DNA from: Mesorhizobium ciceri WSM4083
Lineage (GTDB): Bacteria; Pseudomonadota; Alphaproteobacteria; Rhizobiales; Rhizobiaceae
Assembly (NCBI RefSeq): GCF_000519305.1
Contig: NZ_KI912610.1
Location: 207,069-271,068 of the forward strand
Length of the DNA: 64,000 bases
Direction: 5' to 3'
Shown here: one piece after another, positions 43,465 to 52,239 of the stretch
Position numbering within the stretch: the first letter of the stretch is position 1
Layout of the letters: each line of letters opens with the position of its first letter
Translations under genes and position numbers: made by a program
Notes under the pieces: model-generated
Database searches by the model: none
What the model saw: the letters and a program-made list of their open reading frames with translations, nothing else
Told to the model about the DNA's origin: nothing

Positions 43465-45054
43465 TTAGACCTTGGCGACAATCCGCATGAAGGCCGGCAT
43501 GTCGTCGCCGAAGCCAACGGTGGAATCGTTGTCTTCCTGGTGGCGTTGGCGGGCAGGGCGGCTGTTGTCGCGCTGCGGCCGGGTGTCACCGCGTTCCGGT
43601 GCGCGCTGTTCGTTGCGATCGGATGATTTGCGCTCTGTGTTTTCCGAACGGATCGCTTCCTTGCGCGAGCGCCGTTCGCCGACGTCGGCGGCTGCGGCCT
43701 CGGCCACCGGCTGGTCCTCGCGGACTGTTTCCGGTGCCGTGTCTTCGCTGCGCTTGGCGTGGCGTTCGCGCGGTTTGCGCTCGCCGCCCTTTTCCCTGCC
43801 GCGGTCGTCGTCCTTGCGGCCGGCGCGGCGCGGCGCGCCCTTGCCACGACGCGGAGCATCGTCCTCGCCGCCTTCGCTGGCGACCACTGTCGACAGGTCG
43901 CCGTCATGCCATTCGATCTTGTTGCCGATCAGCCGCTCGATCGCGTCGATGTATTTGGTGTCCGACTTGGTCGCGATGGTGAAGGATTTTCCAGAGCGCC
44001 CGGCGCGGCCAGTGCGGCCGATGCGGTGGACATAGTCCTCGGCATGGATCGGCACGTCATAGTTGAAGACGTGGCTGACATCGGGGATGTCCAAGCCGCG
44101 CGCGGCGACGTCGGAAGCGACGAGGTAGCGCAGCTTGCCGTCGCGGAAATTGGCCAGCATCTGCATGCGCGCGCGCTGGTCCATGTCACCATGCAGCGCA
44201 CCGGCGTCGAAATCATACTTCAGCAGCGAGCGGAACAGTTCCGCCACCTCGACCTTGCGGTTGCAGAAGATGATGGCGTTCTTCAACTCGGCGTCTTCGG
44301 CCTTGATCAGATTGCGCAGCGTCTCGCGCTTGTCCCAGGGCTTGGAGCCGGACTTGACCAGCCGCTGGATGATGTTGGTGGCGGCGGACGCGGCCTTCGA
44401 CACCTCGACGCGCACCGGCGCGTGCAGGAATTTCTCGGTCAGCTTGGTGATTTCCGGCGGCATCGTCGCCGAGAAGAACAGCGTCTGCCTGGTGAACGGG
44501 ATCATCTCGCAGATGCGCTCGATATCGGGGATGAAGCCCATGTCGAGCATGCGGTCGGCTTCGTCGATGACGAGGATCTCGACGCCGTTGAGCAGCAGCT
44601 TGCCGCGCTCGCGGTGATCGAGCAGGCGGCCGGGCGTCGCGATCAGCACGTCGACGCCACGCTCCAGCTTCTTGTTCTGTTCGTCGAATGAGACACCGCC
44701 GATCAACAGCGCGATGTTGAGCTTGTGGTTCTTGCCGTAGCGGATGAAATTCTCTTCGACCTGCGCGGCGAGCTCGCGCGTCGGCTCCAGGATCAGCGTG
44801 CGCGGCATACGGGCGCGGGCCCGGCCGTTTTCGAGGCGGGTCAGCATCGGCAGCACGAAGGAAGCCGTCTTGCCAGTGCCGGTCTGGGCAATGCCCAAAA
44901 TATCCTTGCCGAGCAAGGCGTGCGGGATCGCACCAGCCTGGATCGGCGTCGGCTTGAGATAGCCGGCGTCGGTGACTGCGGAAAGGACCTTCGGCGACAG
45001 GCCGAGGTCTGCGAAGGTCAACGCTTCTTGAGCGGTCGTGGTGTCTGAGGACAA
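43465..45054 (-). CDS. DEAD-box ATP-dependent RNA helicase (RhlE/CsdA type)
   Basis: This RNA helicase of about 529 residues unwinds RNA duplexes in ribosome assembly or mRNA decay. Visible motifs are the Q motif (GYLKPTPIQAGAIP), I (AQTGTGKT), Ia (PTRELA), II (DEAD), III (SAT) and VI (HRIGRTGRAGR). The C-terminal 140 residues are Arg/Glu rich and disordered. The start is uncertain: TTG at 45054 gives the best N-terminus, and a further TTG at 45144 is possible. No ATG fits. It may work with the RNase E encoded nearby. Confidence 0.9.
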   Translation of the reverse strand: MSSDTTTAQEALTFADLGLSPKVLSAVTDAGYLKPTPIQAGAIPHALLGKDILGIAQTGTGKTASFVLPMLTRLENGRARARMPRTLILEPTRELAAQVEENFIRYGKNHKLNIALLIGGVSFDEQNKKLERGVDVLIATPGRLLDHRERGKLLLNGVEILVIDEADRMLDMGFIPDIERICEMIPFTRQTLFFSATMPPEITKLTEKFLHAPVRVEVSKAASAATNIIQRLVKSGSKPWDKRETLRNLIKAEDAELKNAIIFCNRKVEVAELFRSLLKYDFDAGALHGDMDQRARMQMLANFRDGKLRYLVASDVAARGLDIPDVSHVFNYDVPIHAEDYVHRIGRTGRAGRSGKSFTIATKSDTKYIDAIERLIGNKIEWHDGDLSTVVASEGGEDDAPRRGKGAPRRAGRKDDDRGREKGGERKPRERHAKRSEDTAPETVREDQPVAEAAAADVGERRSRKEAIRSENTERKSSDRNEQRAPERGDTRPQRDNSRPARQRHQEDNDSTVGFGDDMPAFMRIVAKV

Positions 45055-45252
45055 GTGTTGTTGTCTTTGGCTGGTTCGGGGAAGCGCAACGGCGTCTAAT
45101 GGCGTCGCGGCAAGCGCCACGCGCCTGCAAGATCGGTATTGCAATTAGGAGCAAGCCCTCGATTTGTCAACAGAAACGGGCAGCAATGGCACGATTGTGA
45201 AGTTGTAACCTTAATCGGGATGCTTAATCGACCTGTCGGTCGCAGCGCCGGC

Positions 45253-46026
45253 TCAATAGCGGAACTGTTCGGCGAGAATACGCTCGTTCCAGGAATGATT
45301 GGGATCGAACAGCAACGTTGCTGTCGCCGTTGGTGATTCTCGCACCGTTACCGAGGTCACCGCCTTGACCTCGGTATGGTCGGCGGCGGCGTTTACCGGC
45401 CGCTTTTCCGGCTCGCGGATGTCGAAGCGCACGGTCGCCTTGTTGGAGAGCAGCGCGCCGCGCCAGCGGCGCGGGCGAAAGGGGCTGACCGGGGTCAGCG
45501 CCAGCAGCGGCGCGTCGAGCGGGAGGATCGGTCCGTGCGCCGAAAGATTGTAGGCGGTGGACCCGGCCGGGGTTGCGATCATGACGCCGTCGCAGTTCAG
45601 TTCCTCAAGCCGGACCTGTTCGTCGACGGTGATGCGGATCTTGGCCGTCTGGTACGATTGGCGCCACAGCGCCACCTCGTTGATCGCCAGTGCCGAAATC
45701 GTTTCGCCTTCCGAGGTCACGGCCAGCATCTCCAGCGGGCGGATCGTTTCGGCGACGGCGGCTTCGAGACGCTCCGTCAGGCCACCGGAACGATACTCGT
45801 TCATCAGGAAGCCGATGGTGCCACGGTTCATGCCGTAGACCTTCTTGCCGGTTCCCATCGTGTCGCGCAGGGTCTGCAGCAGGAAGCCGTCACCGCCAAG
45901 CGCAACGACGATCCCGGCCTCCTCGACGGAAGACTGGCCATAGCGCGCCGACAGGCTTTCCAGCGCCGTCTTGGCGTCGGCGGTGTCGGACGAGACGAAG
46001 GCGATGCGGCTGGCGGCTTTGCTCAT
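45253..46026 (-). CDS. nadK: NAD kinase
   Basis: NadK phosphorylates NAD to NADP. The 257-residue protein has the GGDGFLL phosphate-binding motif near residue 41, NRGTIGFLMN, NEVALWRQ and the donor-site segment CDGVMIATPAGSTAYNLSA. It is somewhat short but normal for rhizobia. The ATG at 46026 gives the common MSKAASRIAFVSSD start; an upstream start at 46080 adds a basic tail. Two palindromic repeats lie 80-115 bases upstream. Confidence 0.93.
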   Translation of the reverse strand: MSKAASRIAFVSSDTADAKTALESLSARYGQSSVEEAGIVVALGGDGFLLQTLRDTMGTGKKVYGMNRGTIGFLMNEYRSGGLTERLEAAVAETIRPLEMLAVTSEGETISALAINEVALWRQSYQTAKIRITVDEQVRLEELNCDGVMIATPAGSTAYNLSAHGPILPLDAPLLALTPVSPFRPRRWRGALLSNKATVRFDIREPEKRPVNAAADHTEVKAVTSVTVRESPTATATLLFDPNHSWNERILAEQFRY

Positions 46027-46108
46027 GGCTCCCCGATGACGACCGGTTGGCAGCGGCCGGTTGCTGGGCCGGGGTAGCATGGGCGGGGTACGTCTGCAAA
46101 GGGAGGTG

Positions 46109-46139
46109 CCATCCCGGATGGCAACGCCATCCCGGATGG
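46109..46139. repeat. Tandem palindromic 18-bp repeat upstream of nadK
   Basis: The 13-mer CCATCCCGGATGG occurs at 46109-46121 and 46127-46139, a period of 18 bases. Each copy is itself a palindrome (CCATCC-C-GGATGG). A weaker third CCATGCCGG follows at about 46145. The array lies upstream of the nadK start and could be an operator or an RNA hairpin array. Confidence 0.6.
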
Positions 46140-46305
46140 TACGGCCATGCCGGTCGGCGGATGCGGGCTTGCCGTTCGCGGATCATGTCAAAGGCTACGC
46201 GAATGTGATGGTTAAGACCGGCCTTAAAGTCTCGTAAAGCCGGATCGGTCATGTTAGCCGGCAGTGGATGGGTGGCGTGGGGGCTAGCCAGTCGAGGCCG
46301 ACATA

Positions 46306-46470
46306 TTGCCGGTAACACGCCTGATCATCGTCTTTCTGATGCTGGGAAGCTTCGCGCTGCTCTTTGCCGAACTGGTGCGCCAGTCCGAAGAAACGAGCTT
46401 CCGGCCGCAGCCCACGGCGTCGCGCTGTGGTGATGCAGCCGGAGCGCCATGTCCGCAAAGGGCGCTGTAG
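46306..46470 (+). CDS. Predicted small single-pass membrane protein
   Basis: This 54-residue reading frame starts at TTG 46306 with GAGG at 8-base spacing. It encodes an N-terminal hydrophobic helix (LIIVFLMLGSFALLFAEL, residues 6-23) followed by a polar tail with two Cys. The composition is that of a real membrane peptide rather than a shadow frame, and no gene lies opposite. It could be a small inner-membrane regulator. Evidence is limited to reading frame and hydrophobicity. Confidence 0.45.
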   Translation: MPVTRLIIVFLMLGSFALLFAELVRQSEETSFRPQPTASRCGDAAGAPCPQRAL

Positions 46471-46739
46471 CGCTGAAATGTCCTGATCATCTTCCGGATG
46501 ACCGGCGGCATTGGCCGCTTCGGTGCGCGACATCGCGCGGCAGGTTCTCTCCTTAAAAGCAGAGGCCGGTCGGCCGCCGCACGTTCTATCGTGAAGGCTT
46601 GCTGTTTGCACTCGCGGCGCTTGGCGGTGTAGATGGGTGCATCGATTGGCGGAAAGGCTTTTGGGTAGCCTCGTATCCGCTGTTGTTGGGAAACAAGCCC
46701 TGTGGCTCGTTGACTGGCCGGGTGTCTGGAGGGGGGTCC

Positions 46740-47711
46740 ATGTCACGCAGCGTGTTGGTCTCTGGCGGCTGCGGTTTCCTGGGTTCACATCTGGTCGACC
46801 GCCTGTTGCGGCGAAGCGATCTGGAAAAGCTGGTCGTCGTCGACAATCTTTGGACCGGGACGCGAGACAACGTCGCACATGTCGCCGATCCGCGTTTCGA
46901 TCTGCAGATTGCCGATGCCGAAAGCTTTTCATCCCTTCAGCGCTTCGATGAGATCATCCATCTCGCGTCGCCGGCTTCGCCGCTTTGGTACATGCGCGAG
47001 CCGGTACGCACGATCAAGGCCAACGTCGGCGGCGCGCTCAATCTTCTGACGCTGCTCAAGCCCGGCGGCCGTTTCTGCTTCGCCTCGACCTCGGAAGTCT
47101 ATGGCGACCCTCTGGTTTCACCGCAACCCGAGAGTTACAGGGGATCGGTGGACTGCACCGGTCCCAGGGCCTCCTATGATGAAAGCAAGCGCTGCACAGA
47201 GGCATTGCTGTTCGAGCAGCAGCGGGTTGGCGGGCTCGACATTCGCGTCGTCAGGATCTTCAACACATATGGGCCGCGAACCCGCATCGACGACGGACGC
47301 GCCGTCTCGAACTTTGCCATCCAGGCTCTGACAACCGGGGTGCTGACGGTTTATGGCGACGGCTCCCAATCGCGCAGTTGGGGTTATGTCGACGACATCG
47401 TCGAAGGGCTGGAACGCTACTTCTGGCGCGACGGCATCTCGCATCGCGGCCCTTTGAACATCGGCAACGACCACGAGGTTTCGGTCCTGCGCATCGCTGA
47501 GTTCGTCAGCTCGCTCGTCCCCGGCAGCCGCATCGAGCACCACCCTCCGGCTCCCCAGGATCCGACAAATCGGCGTCCGGACCTGACTTCGGCGAGGCAC
47601 GTCCTTCCTGGCTGGGAAGCCAGGACGAGCTATCAGGAAGGCATCGGGCGCACCTTCGATTGGTTCCGCCAGCGAATTGCGGCTGGAGCCATTGCGGCCT
47701 CAACGGCCTGA
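46740..47711 (+). CDS. NAD-dependent epimerase/dehydratase, UDP-glucuronate decarboxylase-like
   Basis: This 323-residue extended SDR has the Rossmann motif GGCGFLGSHL near residue 9, VVDNLWTG, HLASPASPLWY and the catalytic YxxxK in YDESKRCTEALL near residue 144. The STSEVYGDP...PQPESYRGSVDCTGPRASYDESK block is the signature of UDP-glucuronate decarboxylase (UXS), which makes UDP-xylose. A related UDP-sugar 4-epimerase role is possible. The ATG at 46740 has GGAGGGGGG upstream. No other sugar genes are adjacent. Confidence 0.83.
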   Translation: MSRSVLVSGGCGFLGSHLVDRLLRRSDLEKLVVVDNLWTGTRDNVAHVADPRFDLQIADAESFSSLQRFDEIIHLASPASPLWYMREPVRTIKANVGGALNLLTLLKPGGRFCFASTSEVYGDPLVSPQPESYRGSVDCTGPRASYDESKRCTEALLFEQQRVGGLDIRVVRIFNTYGPRTRIDDGRAVSNFAIQALTTGVLTVYGDGSQSRSWGYVDDIVEGLERYFWRDGISHRGPLNIGNDHEVSVLRIAEFVSSLVPGSRIEHHPPAPQDPTNRRPDLTSARHVLPGWEARTSYQEGIGRTFDWFRQRIAAGAIAASTA

Positions 47712-48067
47712 CGCGCCCTACGCCGCGGCCAAGCTTCTTCCTGCTGCCCACTCACCGCATCGGGCGCATCAATCGGCGAGCCATGGCCGTATCCTTGAAA
47801 AGATATTGACTGTATGTTTAGTCATAGTTACTCCTGAGGTCGAGAATTGAGTTGGACAGCCGGCGCCAGCCGGTGAATGGCCACCATGAAGAGGGGACTA
47901 TCTCGACTGCGATGCGGCTTGCCGTTGCCGGCGCGCCGCATGCCGCGAGTGCGATGTCGACGGCCGTTCTCGCGGCGTCGATCGGCATTGTCGCGGCCAT
48001 CTTTTCGTCAGCAGGAAACGGACCTGAGGCCGTAACGCCGCCGGTCCCAACAATGGGAGCATGCAGC
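47712..48067. other. Intergenic region before the PotD-like gene
   Basis: These 356 bases hold no convincing gene. An AT-rich block at 47800-47830 contains TTGAC and an inverted repeat TGACT-N8-AGTCA (47807-47824), a possible TetR-type operator or promoter for the downstream binding-protein gene. An open frame extends upstream of 48068 but lacks a family match. Confidence 0.35.
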
Positions 48068-49102
48068 ATGAACTGGAAACTGACCGCGACGGCCATCGGC
48101 CTGTCGCTGCTGACTGTCACGGGCGTGGCCCGTGCCGACGGCGAGCTCAACATCTACAATTGGGGCAACTACACCAGCCCCGACCTGATCAAGAAGTTCG
48201 AGGAGACCTACAAGGTCAAGGTCACCGTCACCGACTATGATTCCAACGATACCGCCCTGGCCAAGGTCCGGCAGGGCGCCTCCGGCTATGACATCGTCGT
48301 GCCCTCGGCGAGCGTCGTGCCGGTCTGGATTAGCGAAGGTCTGCTCTTGGAGACCGATCCCAACAAGATGGAAAACTTCAAGAACGTCGATCCCAGGTGG
48401 GTCGATGTTCCATTCGATCCGGGCCGTAAATACACCGTTCCATGGCAGTGGGGCACGACCGGCATTTCGGTGAACAAGTCGGTTTATGCCGGCGACCCGA
48501 ACACATCGGCGATCTTCCTCGACCCACCCCCCGAACTCGTCGGCAAGATCAATGTCGTTCCCGAAATGGGTGACATCATGTTCCTCGCCATCGCTTACGA
48601 GGGTGGCAAATATTGCAGCAGCGACATGCAGATGCTGAAGAAGGTGCATGACAAGCTGGTGGAGGCCAAGGCGAAATGGCTTTCGCTCGACTATGCGGCC
48701 GTCGATGGCCTGGGCAGGGGCGACATCGCCGCGGGTGTCAACTGGAACGGCATATCGCTGCGCGAGCGGCTTGAGAACGACAAGATCGTCTATGGCTATC
48801 CTAGGGAAGGCTATCCGATCTGGATGGACAATGTCGCTGTCCTCAAGGACGCCAAGAATGTCGACAACGCCAAGCTGTTCCAGAATTTCATCATGGATCC
48901 GCAGAATGCGGCACTGATCTCAGCCTTTGCGCGTTATTCGAACGGCATCAAGGGCTCGGAAGCCTTCATGCCCGACGACATGAAGACCGCGCCGGAAGTC
49001 AACATCCCCACCGAATTCGCTGCCAAGGGCCAGTTCATGCTGGCCTGCCCGCCCGACGTGCAGGCGCTCTACACGAAGATCTGGACCGACCTGCAGAAAT
49101 GA
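48068..49102 (+). CDS. Periplasmic binding protein, polyamine (PotD/PotF) type
   Basis: This 344-residue protein has a Sec signal (residues 1-23, ending ARA) and the polyamine-binding pattern ELNIYNWGNYTSPDLIKKFEETYKVKVTVTDYDSNDTALAKVRQGASGYDIVVPSAS. Trp and Asp residues characteristic of PotD-like ligand sites are present (PWQWGTTG, FLDPP). The ATG at 48068 has GGGAG upstream. It has no transporter genes on its own strand; the permeases at 53301-54966 are the likely partners. The ligand is inferred to be cationic. Confidence 0.88.
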   Translation: MNWKLTATAIGLSLLTVTGVARADGELNIYNWGNYTSPDLIKKFEETYKVKVTVTDYDSNDTALAKVRQGASGYDIVVPSASVVPVWISEGLLLETDPNKMENFKNVDPRWVDVPFDPGRKYTVPWQWGTTGISVNKSVYAGDPNTSAIFLDPPPELVGKINVVPEMGDIMFLAIAYEGGKYCSSDMQMLKKVHDKLVEAKAKWLSLDYAAVDGLGRGDIAAGVNWNGISLRERLENDKIVYGYPREGYPIWMDNVAVLKDAKNVDNAKLFQNFIMDPQNAALISAFARYSNGIKGSEAFMPDDMKTAPEVNIPTEFAAKGQFMLACPPDVQALYTKIWTDLQK

Positions 49103-49190
49103 CCTGACCAGGCTTTCCCGCGCCGCTGCACGCGGCGCGGTCATCTCCCGTCCATGCCAAACGCGATGCGCAGATCGCAGGAGACTTCCC

Positions 49191-50618
49191 ATGACCGATC
49201 TCGACCTTTGCTACATGCCGGCCAGCGAGGCGCTGCGGCTGTTCAAGGCGAAGAAGCTTTCGCCTGTCGACCTGATGCAGGCCACCATCCGCCGCGCCGA
49301 GGCAACCAAGGCGACGATCAACTGCCTCACCTTCACGCATTTCGACGAGGCGATGGACCTGGCCAGGAAAGCCGAGGTGAAATACGCCAGGGGTGCCAAG
49401 ACCGGGGCGCTCGAGGGCCTGCCGATCGGCATCAAGGACGAGAGCTACATCAAGGGAAAGCCGACCTCGCATGGCTCGCTGCTGTCCGGGGACGCCATCG
49501 GTGGCCATACCTCGACGATGAACGAGCGCGTCATCAAGGCCGGAGGCATTGTCCATGCCCGAACGGCGACGCCAGAATTCAGCTGCGCCGGCTACACCTG
49601 GTCGAAACGCTGGGGCGTGACGCGCAATCCATGGAACCAGGATTTCACGCCCGGCGGTTCGTCGGGCGGTTCCGCGGCGACGCTGGCGTCCGGCACGTCG
49701 TCGATCGCCACCGGTTCGGACATTGCCGGATCGATCCGCATTCCCGCGTCGGCCTGCGGTCTTGTCGGCTTCAAGCCGCCTTACGGGCGCAATCCGGACG
49801 AGCCGCCGTTCAATCTCGATTTCTACTGCCACACCGGACCGCTAGCGCGAAACGTTGGGGATGCGATCCTGCTGCAGAACGTCATGTCCGGACCGAGCCC
49901 GCTCGACATCGCCACGCTGCGCCCAAAACTGCGGCTGCCCAGCGACTACAAGCCGATCAAGGGCTGGAAGATTGCTTTCTCGATGGACCTTGGTTCTTTC
50001 GAAGTCGACCCCGATGTGCGCAAGAACACGCTTGCCGCCTGCGATGTGTTCCGCTCGCTCGGCGCCACGGTCGAGGAAGTCGATCTGGGCTGGGGAGACG
50101 AAGTGCTCAGAGCGGGCATGGCTTATCTCGAGCATCTCTTTGGCGCTTCGCTGTCGCAGCTGCTCAAGGAGCACGGCAAGGACATGACGAGCTACGCCAG
50201 GCAGTTCGCCGAGGATGGGCAGAAGTCGAAGGCGACGGACTTTGTCGGAACACTGGAGGTGGCGGCCAGGATGTACCAGACGCTGGGGCCGCTGCTGGAG
50301 GCCTACGATGTGCTGATCTGCCCGACCAACGCGCTTCCCTCCGTGCCTGCGGAATTCGATCAGACCACGGGCACGGTCGAGATCAACGGCAAGCAGGTGA
50401 ACCCCTCGCTTGGCTGGGTGATGACGACGCCGTTCAACATGATGAGCCGTTGTCCGGTTCTGTCCATCCCTTCGGGCCGGGCGGCGAGCGGTGTGCCGAC
50501 GGGCATCCAGATCGTCGGCCGCACCTATTGCGATGCCGATGTTTTCCGGGCGGCCATGGCCTATGAGAGGGCCAACGGGCAATGGTACACAAACGCCGAA
50601 ACGCGTCCGTCGCTATAA
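49191..50618 (+). CDS. Amidase-signature family hydrolase
   Basis: This 475-residue enzyme of the amidase-signature family hydrolyses an amide. The Ser-cisSer-Lys triad is visible: Lys in IGIKDESY near residue 83, cis-Ser in TPGGSSGGSAA near 158 and nucleophile Ser in GSDIAGSIRIPASACG near 182. It lies 88 bases after the PotD-like gene and before a TetR gene. A role on an imported amide or acylated amine is inferred. GatA function is unlikely because gatB is elsewhere and this sequence lacks GatA-specific features. Confidence 0.9.
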   Translation: MTDLDLCYMPASEALRLFKAKKLSPVDLMQATIRRAEATKATINCLTFTHFDEAMDLARKAEVKYARGAKTGALEGLPIGIKDESYIKGKPTSHGSLLSGDAIGGHTSTMNERVIKAGGIVHARTATPEFSCAGYTWSKRWGVTRNPWNQDFTPGGSSGGSAATLASGTSSIATGSDIAGSIRIPASACGLVGFKPPYGRNPDEPPFNLDFYCHTGPLARNVGDAILLQNVMSGPSPLDIATLRPKLRLPSDYKPIKGWKIAFSMDLGSFEVDPDVRKNTLAACDVFRSLGATVEEVDLGWGDEVLRAGMAYLEHLFGASLSQLLKEHGKDMTSYARQFAEDGQKSKATDFVGTLEVAARMYQTLGPLLEAYDVLICPTNALPSVPAEFDQTTGTVEINGKQVNPSLGWVMTTPFNMMSRCPVLSIPSGRAASGVPTGIQIVGRTYCDADVFRAAMAYERANGQWYTNAETRPSL

Positions 50619-50792
50619 CAGGGCGATGCGGCCCTTGCCGCGATGCTGCTTGATCTCCGGCTTTGCTTGTGGTGAGCCGGCCTCGAATGCCCGGACCTGG
50701 GGCGGGCTGGCGATCGCTGCCGCAAGGGGTTCGAAAGGAACTGGACGAAGATGGCGCAACGCAAGGCTACAGCGGTAAAATACAGAGGCGCA

Positions 50793-51452
50793 ATGGCCAA
50801 GGACGGGGTTTCGGCAAACGATGCCGCGCCGCCCAAGGACCGTCGGCGCGAACGCGGCGAAGCCAGCGTGCAGCGGATCATCGACGCCACCATCGAGCTC
50901 ATCGCGGAGGAGGGGCTGGCAAGCGTCACCATGCAGCGCATCGCCGAACATGTCGGCTCGTCCAATGCCCTGGTCGTCTTCCATTTCCGCAGCAAGGAGA
51001 ACCTGTTTCGCGCCGTCCTGCAGTATCTCAGCGATCGATACGACGAGCTGTGGGTGACGCTGGTGCGGGCGCCCGGCCTGTCGCCGGTTGAGCGGGCCCT
51101 GGGCGCGGTCGATTGCGCGCAACGTTTCGCCCGCCAGCACCCGAAATGGGTTTCGGTCTTCGTCGTGTTCTCCAGCGACCGCAAGAGCATGCAGATCTAC
51201 AATGAAATCGGCATGCCGGGCGATCTCGCCTACACCGCCGAGGCGCGCGAGCTGCTGATCGAGATTTCGCGCAGCGGCGGTTATACCGGCGTCGACATCG
51301 ACACCCTGTCGGAGAGCCTGAACTATCTGGTTCATGGCGCCTGGTATTGGGATCATCTCAATCCGTCCAGCCGTGACACCAACGTGCTGCGCAAGACCAT
51401 GCTGCTTCTGCTGCATCAGGCGTTTCCGCGGCATTTCGAACTGATGCTCTAA
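50793..51452 (+). CDS. TetR-family regulator (BetI-like)
   Basis: This 219-residue repressor-type protein has an N-terminal helix-turn-helix: ATIELIAEEGLASVTMQRIAEHVGSSNALVVFHFRSKENLFRAVL (about residues 28-73). The C-terminal ligand domain resembles BetI-type proteins. The ATG at 50793 has GAGG at good spacing; 50751 is a possible alternative. It follows the amidase gene and probably controls the binding-protein/amidase set. Its stop is 8 bases from that of the convergent MBL gene. Confidence 0.87.
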   Translation: MAKDGVSANDAAPPKDRRRERGEASVQRIIDATIELIAEEGLASVTMQRIAEHVGSSNALVVFHFRSKENLFRAVLQYLSDRYDELWVTLVRAPGLSPVERALGAVDCAQRFARQHPKWVSVFVVFSSDRKSMQIYNEIGMPGDLAYTAEARELLIEISRSGGYTGVDIDTLSESLNYLVHGAWYWDHLNPSSRDTNVLRKTMLLLLHQAFPRHFELML

Positions 51453-51460
51453 CCCGCTTT

Positions 51461-52219
51461 CTAGGGCTGCCGCAGATGGCAGCCGGCTTGCCGCTTCTGT
51501 TCCAGATACTCGTCGACAAGCTGGCGATAGCGCACCTTGCCGAAGCTCGGGAAATGACCGCCATGCACGACCGAGACGTCGAGGTCGCGCAGGCGCGTGA
51601 GTGTCTCCATGTAATCTGATATGTCCGAGTGGTAGACATCGTCAATCAACGGGCCGTCATAGATGATGTCGCCGGATAACAGGATGCCCGTCCTGTTTTC
51701 GTAGAGCGCGATGCCGCCGGGTGAATGGCCGGGGGTATGGATCACCTCGAAGGCGCGGTCGCCGAGATCGACGACGTCGCCATGGTCGAGCAAACGGCCG
51801 GCGGGTGCGGGTAGAATACTATAGCGCGCCGTGTCCCAGCCTTGCGGCATGCCGTCGAACATTGCGTCGGTCGCATAGGTGCCGGCGGCGGTCCATTCGT
51901 TGCGCGGATCGGCGAGGATATCGGCCTCGGCCGCGTGCACGCAGCGCTCGGGAAATTCGTGGTGGCAGCCTATATGGTCGAAATGCGTGTGGCTGGCGAT
52001 GCAGGTCAGCTTGCGCTCGCTGACCAGCGGCACGTGACGCCGGAGGCTGAAATGACCAAGCCCGGTGTCGAAGAGGAGGTCGCGGTCGCGGCCGCGCACA
52101 TGCCACATGTTGCAGCGGAAGAACGGCTTTATCCACGGCTCGTGGATCAAGGTCACGCCATCGCTCATGCGGATGGTCTCGTACCAGTCTGGTGCCTCGA
52201 TGACCGAAAGTGTGCCCAT
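51461..52219 (-). CDS. MBL-fold metallo-hydrolase
   Basis: A 252-residue metallo-beta-lactamase-fold enzyme. Zinc ligands are in SHTHFDHIG (HxHxDH) near residue 77, His in HTPGHSPGG near 152, Asp in LSGDIIYDG near 171 and His in VVHGGHFPSFG near 210. The layout resembles lactonase and thioester hydrolase branches, but the substrate is unreadable. It lies 20 bases after the polyamine-type ATPase gene and is the last gene of that operon. I infer action on the imported compound or its product. Confidence 0.87.
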   Translation of the reverse strand: MGTLSVIEAPDWYETIRMSDGVTLIHEPWIKPFFRCNMWHVRGRDRDLLFDTGLGHFSLRRHVPLVSERKLTCIASHTHFDHIGCHHEFPERCVHAAEADILADPRNEWTAAGTYATDAMFDGMPQGWDTARYSILPAPAGRLLDHGDVVDLGDRAFEVIHTPGHSPGGIALYENRTGILLSGDIIYDGPLIDDVYHSDISDYMETLTRLRDLDVSVVHGGHFPSFGKVRYRQLVDEYLEQKRQAGCHLRQP

Positions 52220-52239
52220 TTTCAATCCGTTAGGAAAGT

